Shown: one piece after another, positions 31,025 through 39,690 of the stretch | Layout: the number at the start of each line of letters is the position of its first letter | How positions within the stretch are numbered: position 1 is the stretch's first letter | Virus record (IMG/VR): IMGVR_UViG_3300045135_002103 | Span: 1-59,795 of that record | Source of the DNA: a virus | Strand: one strand, 5' to 3' | Length of the DNA stretch: 59,795 nt | Notes under the pieces: generated by a model | What the model was told of the DNA's origin: nothing | Seen by the model: only the letters and a program-made list of their open reading frames with translations | Database searches by the model: none | Translations under genes and position numbers: made by a program

Positions 31025-31781
31025 TATGTAAATGTGGTTTGATATAGTTCACATTTTGAACTATAACATCAGCACATATCGCAGCATATCTACTCTTGGG
31101 GTGAAAAGTGATTCCTGCCTTCATTAACTCACCACAATTTTTAAGTCTGGCAATCTCAAAGTCTAATCTTTTATTAGCAGTCAACTGTTGTTGTAATGCA
31201 ATTTGAGTATCTGCTGCTTGCTTACATCTTTCTTGTAGTCCACCATCAAGTGGAAGGGAGAGTGTTGCGGAAAGACCAAGACTTGTACTGTAGTTTCTAG
31301 TCATACCAGTTCTTACTGGTTTTTGCCAAAGTTCATCTCCTGGGTTATCTGGAACACCATCTGGTTGCATCTCCATAACAGTGATGGTCATGTCAGCACC
31401 ATCTTCAAATGCTCTTACTTCATCACCATCTGCATTGATATATGTTCTATCATCATACCAAGTTTCCCAAGGGTAGTTTTTAACACTCTTTTGAACTTCG
31501 ACCATACGACCTTCAAAATCTCTTGCATCATATTGAGGTTCCATGTAAAAAGTTTCAAATGGATCCTTATCATTACGAGCATGAGTAATGTATGGTGTGA
31601 AATTCATAGTTGGTCCTTGACAACTAATACCCCCACCATATGTGTTAGTAATGTAAGGACCTTGTAAAACCTGAATGGCTTGATTGGTTACTGAACCTGA
31701 ACTGTTTGCGATTGGATTAGCAGTCGCAGAAACACCTCCCACATCAGCAGCACTGACGGGGGAGGATACTAATAACGCAAT
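30807..31781 (-). CDS. Secreted/virion-type protein of the minus-strand operon (about 324 aa)
   Basis: The frame contains SSPVSAADVGGVSATANPIA, an Ala-x-Ala signal cleavage region, then a domain with TYINADGDEVRAFEDGADM and a coiled section of RCKQAADTQIALQQQLTANK. The C-terminus is Ser/Pro-rich. No ATG, GTG or TTG is placed to give the signal peptide; the only junction-like start is ATT at 31781-31779, sharing one base with the upstream stop (TAATT), as TAATG does at other junctions. Either ATT is used or the ATG has mutated. Its end overlaps the plus-strand gene by 218 bases. Confidence 0.55.
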   Translation of the reverse strand: MALLVSSPVSAADVGGVSATANPIANSSGSVTNQAIQVLQGPYITNTYGGGISCQGPTMNFTPYITHARNDKDPFETFYMEPQYDARDFEGRMVEVQKSVKNYPWETWYDDRTYINADGDEVRAFEDGADMTITVMEMQPDGVPDNPGDELWQKPVRTGMTRNYSTSLGLSATLSLPLDGGLQERCKQAADTQIALQQQLTANKRLDFEIARLKNCGELMKAGITFHPKSRYAAICADVIVQNVNYIKPHLHTIPSPSVSGSRGSESSVQKSSQTSIVPGSSYPVRSQSSSLPSSQSVSPLLTKDQQEVLQGVRNSSLPPQWRR

Positions 31782-32251
31782 TACTGGGTAAAGATACTTG
31801 TGGTATCTGTTACCGAAGTAACTTCTGTTACTCTTTGAATCACAGTTTGGTTTGTGACCCCAGGACCTTTGTAGGTTTGAGTAAACTGGAATGCTTCTCC
31901 AGGATTTGAGATTGTAAAATTCTGACCATTTAAATTTAGAGAGGAGTTTGGACTTGTTACTTGCCCCTCTGTTCCTCCCAGTGGATTTATCACCACTGAT
32001 GAGTTGTTCGTGCTTGGATTCAATGGTTGTCCGTTGTTGGAAACATTGTTTCCCGATACTGAATATTGCCATCCTGTTGAATAATCTATAGAGTTAATCG
32101 TTTCGGTCACTTTTGATGTTGTTTCTGTATGGCTAGTCATGGAGCCTTGAGTGAAATTTGGCACAACTGGAACTGAATATGAAGGTTGTGCCAATCCATG
32201 TATTACGCCAAGAACCAATCCAAGACCGATTGCTTCTTGTAATCTATCCAT
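31781..32251 (-). CDS. Ser/Thr/Asn-rich structural-type protein (156 aa)
   Basis: From ATG 32251, sharing a base with the upstream stop in TGATG. The N-terminus has a hydrophobic helix (AIGLGLVLGVIHGLA) and the rest is rich in Asn, Ser and Thr (VSGNNVSNNGQPLNPST). YSVSGNNV and GEAFQFTQT resemble YSISGSNV and GEAFSFSSS in the next gene, so the two look related by duplication. Possibly fibre or surface decoration. Confidence 0.55.
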   Translation of the reverse strand: MDRLQEAIGLGLVLGVIHGLAQPSYSVPVVPNFTQGSMTSHTETTSKVTETINSIDYSTGWQYSVSGNNVSNNGQPLNPSTNNSSVVINPLGGTEGQVTSPNSSLNLNGQNFTISNPGEAFQFTQTYKGPGVTNQTVIQRVTEVTSVTDTTSIFTQ

Positions 32252-32748
32252 CAGTCTATTACAGTGATCTCAGATACAAATTGTCCTACAGCAGATGTAC
32301 CAGCTCCACCAGCTGTCAAAGTAATACCACCATCAGTTACAATAGTACCAGCTAAGGTATCCTTGGTTCCTGATGCATAAGAAGTTTGACTTGAGAAGTT
32401 ACCCACAGCACCTACAGAAGGAGCTGAAGTTGGAACTGCATCACCTTGTAAGAACGATGAACTAAATGAGAATGCTTCTCCAGAAGTTGCTTGTGTTGCA
32501 GTGATAGTGCCAGGATCGTAAATGCCACTAGAAATAGAACCAGTAGTTACGGCACCCGCATTTGTACCATCTGAAGTAGTTACATTAGATCCAGATATAC
32601 TGTATTGAGAACCCAGTCTAGTCGCAGTGGTTCTTGCAGTATCTACAGTTAATTGTACACTTGAACTCATTTTATGAACTAATCCTCCAGCATTAGCTGC
32701 AGATGTAGTCATTAGTAACATACCAAAAGCTAGTAACGCTTTTTTCAT
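32251..32748 (-). CDS. Secreted Ser/Thr/Gly-rich protein (165 aa)
   Basis: A clear signal peptide (MKKALLAFGMLLMTTSAANA) is followed by a Gly/Ser/Thr-rich body (GAVTTGSISSGIYDPGTIT). The leader has a late-type CTAAATA on the minus strand at 32781-32775, 27 bases upstream. First gene of the three-gene minus-strand operon. Confidence 0.6.
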   Translation of the reverse strand: MKKALLAFGMLLMTTSAANAGGLVHKMSSSVQLTVDTARTTATRLGSQYSISGSNVTTSDGTNAGAVTTGSISSGIYDPGTITATQATSGEAFSFSSSFLQGDAVPTSAPSVGAVGNFSSQTSYASGTKDTLAGTIVTDGGITLTAGGAGTSAVGQFVSEITVID

Positions 32749-32774
32749 TAACTTATTACTATTAACGATAAAAG

Positions 32775-32781
32775 TATTTAG
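32775..32781 (-). promoter_or_regulatory. Late-type element on minus strand
   Basis: CTAAATA read on the minus strand, 26 bases before the start of the 165-aa secreted protein. Confidence 0.45.
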
Positions 32782-32949
32782 AACATAGTAGAATTACTTA
32801 AGCTATTAATGTATCCTGAAGAACAACAAACCTATTCTAGACACTTTTTTAAGTGGCGTCAAGTCTTGACTTAGTATTAAATATCACCTACATTACATAG
32901 GTCTTCGGGTTTTACCACTGTCCCCAAATGGGAACTACCAAATGGGGAC

Positions 32950-32983
32950 TTGACAAGTGGCGAAAACCGTAGTACTATAAATA
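32950..32983 (+). promoter_or_regulatory. Composite promoter of psbA
   Basis: TTGACA (32950-32955), 17-base spacer, TACTAT (32973-32978), with exact late TATAAATA at 32976-32983 overlapping the -10. Same phase as the 23433 and 39691 promoters. Confidence 0.7.
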
Positions 32984-33024
32984 AGTCAACGGCTCAAGAA
33001 CGTTAAGTTCTGTAAAGTTGTAAC

Positions 33025-33123
33025 ACACCCCTTAAACCGAGACCTCTAGGGTGTCTAAAGCACGTCTCTCATATCCTGTCTAAGGGTGACAGGAAATAGT
33101 AACTCCACCATTTCCCTGATGGT
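33025..33123 (+). ncRNA. Structured psbA leader with possible H-type pseudoknot
   Basis: ACACCC (33025-33030) can pair with GGGTGT (33049-33054), while GAGAC (33039-33043) in its loop can pair with GTCTC (33064-33068), an H-type pseudoknot. TCCTGTC/GACAGGA (33074-33094) and ACCAT/ATGGT (33107-33123) follow. No Shine-Dalgarno lies before ATG 33145. Its place recalls the PhotoRC RNA motifs known upstream of cyanophage psbA; identity not checked. Confidence 0.45.
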
Positions 33124-33144
33124 CTTACTTTTTCGTACAAAACA

Positions 33145-34221
33145 ATGGCTACAACTCTTTCAAGGCAACAATCATCCACTTGGGAAAACTTCTGCGAGTG
33201 GGTAACATCTACCAATAACCGTCTCTATGTCGGTTGGTTCGGCGTTCTGATGATTCCAACTCTGTTGGCAGCAACTATCTGTTTCATCGTCGCCTTCATC
33301 GCTGCTCCTCCTGTGGACATCGATGGCATCCGTGAACCCGTCGCTGGTTCACTCATGTATGGTAACAACATCATCTCTGGTGCAGTTGTTCCCTCTTCCA
33401 ACGCAATTGGACTCCACTTCTATCCCATCTGGGAAGCCGCATCTCTCGATGAGTGGCTGTATAACGGTGGACCTTTCCAACTCGTAGTTTTCCACTTCCT
33501 GATCGGTATCTATGCCTACATGGGACGTGAGTGGGAACTTTCTTATCGTTTGGGTATGCGTCCTTGGATTTGCGTTGCATACTCTGCACCTGTTGCAGCA
33601 GCATCCGCAGTCTTCCTGGTCTATCCTTTCGGTCAAGGTTCTTTCTCTGACGCAATGCCCTTGGGTATCAGTGGCACCTTCAACTACATGCTTGTTTTCC
33701 AAGCAGAGCACAACATCCTGATGCACCCCTTCCACATGCTTGGAGTTGCTGGTGTCTTTGGTGGTTCACTGTTCTCCGCAATGCATGGTTCTCTGGTTAC
33801 CTCTTCTCTGGTTCGTGAAACCACCGAAACTGAGTCCCAGAACTATGGTTACAAGTTTGGTCAAGAAGAAGAGACCTATAACATTGTCGCCGCTCATGGT
33901 TACTTCGGTCGTCTGATCTTCCAGTATGCATCCTTTAACAACTCACGCTCTCTGCACTTCTTCCTCGCTGCGTGGCCTGTTGTCGGCATCTGGTTCACTG
34001 CTCTTGGTGTTAGCACCATGGCATTCAACCTTAACGGGTTCAACTTCAACCAGTCGATTGTTGAGTCTCAAGGCAAAGTGATCAACACTTGGGCAGACGT
34101 TCTGAACCGTGCTGGTCTTGGTATGGAAGTCATGCACGAGCGTAATGCTCACAACTTCCCACTTGACCTGGCTGCTGCTGAGTCCACTCCTGTGGCACTT
34201 CAAGCACCTGCTATCGGTTGA
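33145..34221 (+). CDS. psbA: Photosystem II D1 protein
   Basis: 358 residues, all five membrane helices and family motifs in order: [38 protein letters not shown] and [20 protein letters not shown]. The high-light form is indicated by Glu at the position of D1 residue 130 (MGREWELSY). The C-terminal extension after the FPLDLA region is present for processing. Expression would replace photodamaged host D1 during infection. Followed by a strong terminator. Confidence 0.99.
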   Translation: MATTLSRQQSSTWENFCEWVTSTNNRLYVGWFGVLMIPTLLAATICFIVAFIAAPPVDIDGIREPVAGSLMYGNNIISGAVVPSSNAIGLHFYPIWEAASLDEWLYNGGPFQLVVFHFLIGIYAYMGREWELSYRLGMRPWICVAYSAPVAAASAVFLVYPFGQGSFSDAMPLGISGTFNYMLVFQAEHNILMHPFHMLGVAGVFGGSLFSAMHGSLVTSSLVRETTETESQNYGYKFGQEEETYNIVAAHGYFGRLIFQYASFNNSRSLHFFLAAWPVVGIWFTALGVSTMAFNLNGFNFNQSIVESQGKVINTWADVLNRAGLGMEVMHERNAHNFPLDLAAAESTPVALQAPAIG

Positions 34222-34245
34222 TACTAGACAAAAACTGAATATTAC

Positions 34246-34273
34246 AAAGGCACCTTCGGGTGCCTTTTGTTTT
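34246..34273 (+). terminator. Rho-independent terminator after psbA
   Basis: AAAGGCACC (34246-34254) pairs with GGTGCCTTT (34259-34267) across TTCG; T-rich tract follows. Confidence 0.9.
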
Positions 34274-34275
34274 CT

Positions 34276-34422
34276 ATGATAGACGATAACATTCCATATA
34301 AACTCAAAGAGATTATAATGGACACATGGCCTCAACTATACTGGTTAAACAAAGAGGAAAAAAATGAGACTGGAACCATTGGAACCGGAAGAACGTATTA
34401 TGAGCGAACCAACGATTTTTGA
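34276..34422 (+). CDS. Possible small protein (48 aa)
   Basis: ATG 34276 right after the psbA terminator, reading IPYKLKEIIMDTWPQLYWLN. It overlaps the next gene by 59 bases in a different frame, so one of the two starts may be wrong. No ribosome site is clear. Confidence 0.35.
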   Translation: MIDDNIPYKLKEIIMDTWPQLYWLNKEEKNETGTIGTGRTYYERTNDF

Positions 34423-34723
34423 ACAAATTAATACACTAGTAGAAAAACTGAATTGGGAAACTGGTGATGATATTGCAGTTGAAGTTGGCGGAACTTCTGT
34501 TTATGAGATTGAAGGTGCTGGTACTAAGTGGGCACCTGTAAAAGGAACTCGTAAGTATAATAAAGATGCATTCATTATTATCAAAAACAGGTCTCGCAAT
34601 CCCACAGTTTCCTCTATTCCAAATCCTAATCTAAAAGGTCAACACCTTAAAACTGAGAAAGAACTCGCTGCCGAATTGAAGGAGCGTGATGACAAACTTA
34701 ATTACGACACTTATAGCAAATGA
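34364..34723 (+). CDS. Hypothetical protein (119 aa)
   Basis: ATG 34364 has AGAGG seven bases upstream; an internal ATG at 34400 ([17 protein letters not shown]) gives 107 residues and may be the real start. The protein has [20 protein letters not shown], an alternating beta pattern, and a charged helical end. Its stop overlaps the ferredoxin ATG. Not recognised by function. Confidence 0.55.
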   Translation: MRLEPLEPEERIMSEPTIFEQINTLVEKLNWETGDDIAVEVGGTSVYEIEGAGTKWAPVKGTRKYNKDAFIIIKNRSRNPTVSSIPNPNLKGQHLKTEKELAAELKERDDKLNYDTYSK

Positions 34724-35010
34724 CTTACACAATTACTTTAAAAGATGCTGACGGCACTGAAAATGTTGTTCAATGTTCCGAAGAAGAATATATTCTTGAT
34801 GCTGCTGAAGAAGCAGGTATTGATGTTTCGTATTCCTGTCGTGCCGGTGCTTGTTCATCTTGTGCAGGAAAACTTATCGAAGGTGAAGTTGATAACGAAG
34901 AACAGTCTTTTCTTGATGATGAACAGATGGAAGAAGGATTTATTCTTACTTGTGTTGCATATCCTAAATCCGATTGTACTATTCTTATAAATCAAGAAGA
35001 GAACCTTTGA
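34720..35010 (+). CDS. petF: Plant-type [2Fe-2S] ferredoxin
   Basis: 96 residues with cysteines C40, C45, C48 and C78 in [12 protein letters not shown] and ILTCVAYP, the plant-type ferredoxin cluster site. It carries electrons from photosystem I to ferredoxin-dependent enzymes. In cyanophages it likely supports biosynthetic reductions during infection, possibly bilin or nucleotide routes. ATGA overlap with the preceding gene. Confidence 0.9.
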   Translation: MTYTITLKDADGTENVVQCSEEEYILDAAEEAGIDVSYSCRAGACSSCAGKLIEGEVDNEEQSFLDDEQMEEGFILTCVAYPKSDCTILINQEENL

Positions 35011-35019
35011 TTTCCTTGG

Positions 35020-35223
35020 GTGTACCGAGAACCTCATCTTCAAAAGAAGTCTGACGAATGTGCTGTCATTTGGTATGAATGGCAGCATTTTCAGTATGAA
35101 GTAAAAGATGAAGAAAAAGCAAAAAAAATAAGAAAAAAATGGTGCGACTGTGTTACAGAATTTGGTGAAATGGTAAGTGAGGAAGTCAAAACAAATCCCA
35201 GATATCATGGTATACAGAAGTAA
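35020..35223 (+). CDS. Small hypothetical protein (67 aa)
   Basis: GTG 35020 is the only start that gives this frame. It has CAVIWYEWQHFQYEVKDEEK and a Lys-rich middle with CDC near residue 43. Not recognised. Confidence 0.5.
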   Translation: MYREPHLQKKSDECAVIWYEWQHFQYEVKDEEKAKKIRKKWCDCVTEFGEMVSEEVKTNPRYHGIQK

Positions 35224-35249
35224 TATATACTGCAGTTGAGTAAACTTAA

Positions 35250-35573
35250 ATGAAGTTTTTTCTCGCATTTCTTGCCACACTCTTTCTTGCTGCACCTGCT
35301 TGGGCTGTAGATGTCATGATGGGTGCCGATGGCAACCTAGTTTTTGAACCAGCAGAGATTACTATTTCTGCTGGCGAGTCAATTCATTTTGTAAATAATA
35401 TGCTCCCACCTCACAACGTTATTGTTGAGGATCATCCTGAATTGGGTCACGAAGCCCTGGCAATGTTACCAGGAGAAGAGTTCGATGTTGCATTTCCAGA
35501 AGCAGGAGACTATACTTACTGGTGTGGTCCTCACAAGGGAGCAGGTATGATTGGTACAGTACACGTAGAATGA
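35250..35573 (+). CDS. petE: Plastocyanin
   Basis: A signal peptide (MKFFLAFLATLFLAAPAWA) precedes a cupredoxin of about 88 residues. Copper ligands: H55 in PPHNV, C92, H95 and M100 in WCGPHKGAGM. It would carry electrons from cytochrome b6f to photosystem I in the thylakoid lumen, together with the phage ferredoxin, PsbA and PTOX nearby. Length is normal. Confidence 0.95.
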   Translation: MKFFLAFLATLFLAAPAWAVDVMMGADGNLVFEPAEITISAGESIHFVNNMLPPHNVIVEDHPELGHEALAMLPGEEFDVAFPEAGDYTYWCGPHKGAGMIGTVHVE

Positions 35574-35590
35574 AATACACACATAATTAC

Positions 35591-36244
35591 ATGAAAATTT
35601 TTCTTGACACCGCAGACACTGAAGTTATTAATGAATACTTTAAAACTGGATTGGTAGATGGTGTTACTACTAATCCCACTCTTATTATGAAAGCAGGCAA
35701 AAATCCTGATGATGTTTACCAAGAGATCAAAGATATTGGTGTGAAGGATATTAGCATGGAAGTTGTTGGTGATGAAGGTGAAATGTATCGTGAAGGCAAA
35801 CGTCTTTATGAAAAGTTTGGTAATGTATGTACAGTTAAAGTCCCATGTACGCGAGAAGGACTTGCAGTTTGTAAATCTCTCTCTGATCAGAACATTAAAG
35901 TTAATGTCACATTGATCTTTTGTGCTGCTCAGGCAGTCCTGGCAGCAAAGGCAGGGGCAACATACGTTTCCCCCTTTGTAGGGCGCTTAGACGACCAGTC
36001 AGTGGCAGGTCTGGAGGTTGTAAGATCTATCTCCGAACTGTATCGTATTCATGGAGTCAAGACTCAGGTTCTGTCTGCATCTATTCGTAGTGTCCAACGT
36101 GCTATTAGGTCGTGGTATAATGGTGCTCAAATTTGTACAATGCCACCAAAGGTATTTGATCAAATGTATGATCACATTTTGACAGATAAGGGACTTGAGA
36201 TTTTCGACAAAGATTGGGAGTCTGTAAATGCAAAAGTTCAATGA
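35591..36244 (+). CDS. talC: Transaldolase TalC
   Basis: 217-residue short transaldolase with DTADTEV at 6-12, GVTTNPTLIMKAG at 24-36 and Schiff-base lysine K83 in VKVPCTREGL. It moves a three-carbon unit between sugar phosphates, including sedoheptulose 7-phosphate, in the pentose phosphate route. Cyanophage TalC is thought to pull carbon away from the Calvin cycle. ATG 35591 fits the family start. Overlaps PTOX by 17 bases. Confidence 0.95.
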   Translation: MKIFLDTADTEVINEYFKTGLVDGVTTNPTLIMKAGKNPDDVYQEIKDIGVKDISMEVVGDEGEMYREGKRLYEKFGNVCTVKVPCTREGLAVCKSLSDQNIKVNVTLIFCAAQAVLAAKAGATYVSPFVGRLDDQSVAGLEVVRSISELYRIHGVKTQVLSASIRSVQRAIRSWYNGAQICTMPPKVFDQMYDHILTDKGLEIFDKDWESVNAKVQ

Positions 36245-36728
36245 GGTTACATTAAATATTACTGTATCAATCATTGATTTTCTTTATCAAGGTAGAGACT
36301 TTCAGCGTTTCTGGGTGCTTGAGGAAATTGCCCGAGCGCCCTATTTTGCATTCTTAAGTGTATTGCATTTGAGAGAATCTATGGGATTACGTGGACCAGA
36401 ACACATTTATCTGATGGAGGAACATTTTGCTCAAACACTTAACGAAACAGAACATCTGGAATATATGGAAAGTCGGGGCGGTAATGCTTATTGGGTGGAT
36501 CGCTTTTTCGCCAGACACCTTGTACTTATCTACTATTGGATCAACGTGGTTTATTATTGGATATCTCCTCGCTCTGCTTACCATCTCTCCTACGAAGTAG
36601 AGATTCATGCAGCAGAAACATATGGAAAGTATCTTGCGTTGAATGGGCATGATGATAAGATCCTTGAAATCTTAAACGATGAATTAGAACACTCAAAAGA
36701 ACTGCACAATGCTATGGAGATGATCTGA
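36228..36728 (+). CDS. Plastoquinol terminal oxidase (PTOX/alternative oxidase)
   Basis: Diiron oxidase of 166 residues. Ligands in ARAPYFAFLSVLHLRESMG (LEEIA before), LNETEHLEYM, YEVEIHAAETYG and DELEHSKELH. Two hydrophobic helices anchor it at the membrane. It oxidises plastoquinol and reduces oxygen to water, relieving over-reduction of the photosynthetic chain while still allowing proton pumping by photosystem II. Known in T4-like cyanophages. Confidence 0.9.
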   Translation: MQKFNEVTLNITVSIIDFLYQGRDFQRFWVLEEIARAPYFAFLSVLHLRESMGLRGPEHIYLMEEHFAQTLNETEHLEYMESRGGNAYWVDRFFARHLVLIYYWINVVYYWISPRSAYHLSYEVEIHAAETYGKYLALNGHDDKILEILNDELEHSKELHNAMEMI

Positions 36729-36946
36729 TGTTCAAAAACTGGGGTGATAATATTGAACCACCTGATTTTGCAACTAAAGAAGAAGTGCAGGAGATGATTG
36801 ATGATGCAATACGCAGACACAATCGTAATGCTGGAATTATTTCTATGTGTGTTGGGTGGGTTGTTCTTGCACTTTTTGCTGAGGGTCTTCTTCGACTTAT
36901 TGGAATAGTGCCCCCATTATTGCCATGGTTAAAAATAACACTTTAA
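36728..36946 (+). CDS. Small membrane protein (72 aa)
   Basis: Starts at the TGATG junction with PTOX. Helical charged N-terminus (EEVQEMIDDAIRRHNRN) then a membrane segment (ISMCVGWVVLALFAEGLL) and a short tail. Co-expressed with PTOX; a subunit or anchor role is conceivable. Confidence 0.55.
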   Translation: MFKNWGDNIEPPDFATKEEVQEMIDDAIRRHNRNAGIISMCVGWVVLALFAEGLLRLIGIVPPLLPWLKITL

Positions 36947-36958
36947 ATAGGAGAAACA

Positions 36959-37126
36959 ATGAGTAGATTTGAAGATTTTACCGACAAAGAAAAACGTATG
37001 TTTGCTGAAGCACTTTGGAGACGCCAAAGATGTTTTGTTGCTGGTGACAGGATGTTCAGAGATTATGAAAAAGTTTTGAATGAAGTTTTAGAAGAAATTG
37101 ATTATATTCCAGGAAGAGTATTATGA
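36959..37126 (+). CDS. Small charged protein (55 aa)
   Basis: ATG 36959 with AGGAG upstream. Helical (DKEKRMFAEALWRRQRCFV) and ends at an ATGA junction with gnd. Not recognised. Confidence 0.6.
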   Translation: MSRFEDFTDKEKRMFAEALWRRQRCFVAGDRMFRDYEKVLNEVLEEIDYIPGRVL

Positions 37127-38160
37127 AAGTAGGAATCATTGGTTTAGGGAGAATGGGCGAGGGTATGTCTCGTCGTATGCTAAAAGCAGGTATCGAGGTT
37201 CATGGGTATCGTAACAACTATAAAAAAGCTTGTGAGCAATATGAAAAGGGTTATATCAGTGGATGTACCACTTCTTTGGAAAACCTTGTTCAAGTAGTTC
37301 ATAACCAGGATGGGTTAGTTGGAAAAGCACCTGGTATCTTTATGATGGTTGTACCAGCAGAAACCGTAGAGGACACACTTAATGAGTTACTACAATTTTG
37401 TGTGGAAGGTGATATTATTATTGATCATGGCAATTCCAATTTTAAGGACTCTAGACGCAGGGCAGAAAGGTTGTCTAAGATGGGCATCCAATATATTGAC
37501 TGTGGTACTAGTGGTGGTGTTTACGGTCTGGAGCGTGGATACTGTCTTATGGTTGGTGGTACAAATACTGCAGTATCCGTCTGCTCTCCTATCTTTAGGG
37601 CACTCGCACCAGGTATCGGATCTGCCCCTCGCACAAATCCAACCAGTCGTGCAACATCTGCAGAGTATGGTTGGTTGCATTGTGGACCACCAGGTGCAGG
37701 TCACTTTGTGAAGATGGTTCACAACGGAGTCGAGTATGGAATCATGCAAGCATACGCAGAAGGATTTAATATCCTGCATGAGGCTAATGCTGGCAGCAAG
37801 TACGTCAAGGCAGGTGATGCTGAGGTGGCTCCGATGGAGAATCCGGAAGATTACTGCTATGACATTGACTGTGCTGAAGTGGCTGAGTTGTGGCGTCGTG
37901 GTAGCGTGGTTGGTAGTTGGTTATTGGATCTTACTGCGGATGTACTTCGAGGCAATACAGAGCTTGATAAGTTCGATGGAGGAGTTTCCGATAGCGGTGA
38001 GGGCCGCTGGACTGTTCATGCCGCTGTCGATTTGGGTGTTCCCACTCCTGTCATTTCTACGGCACTGTTTGAACGTTTTGAATCGCGTCGTCTGGGCGCT
38101 TTCGCTAATAAGGTTTTAAACGGAATGCGTTACATGTTCGGAGGACATCATGTCAGATAG
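37123..38160 (+). CDS. gnd: 6-phosphogluconate dehydrogenase (short type)
   Basis: 345 residues. Cofactor motif GLGRMGEGM at 7-15; substrate site DCGTSGGVYGLERGY near 127-141 and the catalytic lysine in GAGHFVKMVHNGVEYG near 191-206. It makes ribulose 5-phosphate and NADPH from 6-phosphogluconate. Zwf, the first enzyme of the same oxidative branch, is encoded a few hundred bases downstream. Length suits the short family (about 300-345). Confidence 0.95.
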   Translation: MKVGIIGLGRMGEGMSRRMLKAGIEVHGYRNNYKKACEQYEKGYISGCTTSLENLVQVVHNQDGLVGKAPGIFMMVVPAETVEDTLNELLQFCVEGDIIIDHGNSNFKDSRRRAERLSKMGIQYIDCGTSGGVYGLERGYCLMVGGTNTAVSVCSPIFRALAPGIGSAPRTNPTSRATSAEYGWLHCGPPGAGHFVKMVHNGVEYGIMQAYAEGFNILHEANAGSKYVKAGDAEVAPMENPEDYCYDIDCAEVAELWRRGSVVGSWLLDLTADVLRGNTELDKFDGGVSDSGEGRWTVHAAVDLGVPTPVISTALFERFESRRLGAFANKVLNGMRYMFGGHHVR

Positions 38161-38230
38161 CACTCATTGGATTTGTGGTAAATGTGGTGGCAAAGGATGC
38201 AAACACTGTAATAAAGGATGGGAGAAATGA
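38150..38230 (+). CDS. 26-aa zinc-finger-like peptide
   Basis: Starts inside the end of gnd. CGKCGGKGCKHC is a DnaJ-type cysteine pattern (CxxCGGxGC...C). Ends at an ATGA junction with the next gene. A small zinc-binding role is inferred from the cysteines. Confidence 0.5.
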   Translation: MSDSTHWICGKCGGKGCKHCNKGWEK

Positions 38231-38358
38231 TATTTGCCGATATTCTTAAATGGATCGCAATACCCTTTGTATTATCCACAATATATTTCGGGGTACGAAA
38301 AGGTGAAAATAACTACTACGAAACAGATAAGTACGATGGAAACGGAACCGCTCACTAA
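38227..38358 (+). CDS. Small membrane protein (43 aa)
   Basis: One hydrophobic helix (ILKWIAIPFVLSTIYFGV) followed by a polar tail. Its 3' end overlaps zwf by 23 bases. Not recognised. Confidence 0.5.
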   Translation: MIFADILKWIAIPFVLSTIYFGVRKGENNYYETDKYDGNGTAH

Positions 38359-39673
38359 AGGTATAGTAATCTTCGGAGCAACTGGAGATCTATGCAAAAA
38401 AAAACTTATTCCAGCATTATATAAACTCTGGGATAAGTATCTTCTTCCGAAGAATTTTACTATTACTGGTGCTGCCAGAAGAGATCCTGGTAGAGAAACA
38501 TGGGTAAAATCTTTAGGAGAATATCCCGAAGAATTTAAACATATGCTTGATTATGTTTGTTGTGATTTAGATAATCCAGAAAGTTTGAATAAACTTCCCG
38601 AGACTGACGACACAACTTACTTTTTATCTGTTCCACCTGAAAGATACGAGTCGGCAATCATCAACCTCAAGCAAGGAGGATTTTTAGATGACCCAGAAAC
38701 ATCGCGTGTTGTTATTGAAAAACCCTTTGGGTACGATCTTAAATCTGCTGATCATCTACAGTCAGTGGTGGGCAGGCATCTACGCGAGAAACAAGTTTAT
38801 CGCATTGACCATTATCTTGGTAAAGATACTGTCAATAATATTCTTGCTACTCGGTTTGGGAATATTCTTCTTGAACCACTTTGGAACAGGGAGTATATAG
38901 AGGAAGTTCAAATCTTTGCAACTGAGACTATTGGTTGTGAAGGACGTTCACAATACTATGAAGGTGCAGGTGTAGTTAGAGATATGTTGCAGAACCATAT
39001 GCTTCAGGTTCTGTCACTGATTGCTATGGAAGCACCATGCAGAATGGATGCTAGAGAAATTAGACGTGAGAAGACAAAAGTTCTTTCGGCAACTAGACTA
39101 GGACATAAAGTAATTTTTGGTCAGTATGAATCTTACAAATCTGAAGAGGGTGTCGATTCTAATAGTAATACTCCTACCTATATCGCTGGTGATTTATACG
39201 TCGATAACTGGCGTTGGAAGGGAGTTCCTTTTTACTTCATGACTGGTAAGAAAATGCCATACCAGTGTGTTGAGGTTGTTGTCAAACTCAAAGCACCTCC
39301 TGTTGGATTGTTTGAGGGTGAAACACCTGGACGTATTGTTATGCGATTACAACCACATGCTCACCTTGATATTCAAATTGATGTGAAGTCTCCTGGACTT
39401 AGTGAACAAGTTGAGTTGGCAACACTTACTCACAGGTATCCTGATTGGTTGGGTGTTGATGGGTATGAAAAACTTCTTTATGATGCAATCGATGGAGATC
39501 AATCACACTTTGTTCATTCTGAAGAAGTGATTGAGTCTTGGAGAATTGTTGATGACCTTCTTTGTACTGGTGATAAGTGTCCTATAAGAACAAAACCTTT
39601 TATCTATATGGGGGGTAACTGGGGTCCTACACATAAAACTAATTTTATTACCAATTGGGACTACCCTGGATAA
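38336..39673 (+). CDS. zwf: Glucose-6-phosphate 1-dehydrogenase
   Basis: 445 residues. NADP motif GATGDLCKKKLIPALY at 13-28, EKPFGYD near 124-130 and the active-site YRIDHYLGKD near 152-161. It makes 6-phosphoglucono-lactone and NADPH, feeding Gnd. ATG 38336 is used; the frame remains open upstream to 38234, but those bases belong to the 43-aa gene. Slightly shorter than host enzymes (about 500). Confidence 0.95.
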   Translation: METEPLTKGIVIFGATGDLCKKKLIPALYKLWDKYLLPKNFTITGAARRDPGRETWVKSLGEYPEEFKHMLDYVCCDLDNPESLNKLPETDDTTYFLSVPPERYESAIINLKQGGFLDDPETSRVVIEKPFGYDLKSADHLQSVVGRHLREKQVYRIDHYLGKDTVNNILATRFGNILLEPLWNREYIEEVQIFATETIGCEGRSQYYEGAGVVRDMLQNHMLQVLSLIAMEAPCRMDAREIRREKTKVLSATRLGHKVIFGQYESYKSEEGVDSNSNTPTYIAGDLYVDNWRWKGVPFYFMTGKKMPYQCVEVVVKLKAPPVGLFEGETPGRIVMRLQPHAHLDIQIDVKSPGLSEQVELATLTHRYPDWLGVDGYEKLLYDAIDGDQSHFVHSEEVIESWRIVDDLLCTGDKCPIRTKPFIYMGGNWGPTHKTNFITNWDYPG

Positions 39674-39690
39674 ATGAGCATTATCACTCA

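Larger units (their letters stand above)
32749..33144. other. 396-base divergent intergenic region before psbA
   Basis: No protein-coding frame is visible. It holds the minus-strand late element (32775), an inverted repeat GTCCCCA/TGGGGAC at about 32922-32949, a composite early/late promoter (32950-32983) and the folded psbA leader (33025-33123). Confidence 0.7.

Noticed and set aside
31323-31667. Plus-strand ORF inside the minus-strand secreted protein gene
   Set aside because: Composition and lack of ribosome site fit a shadow frame.
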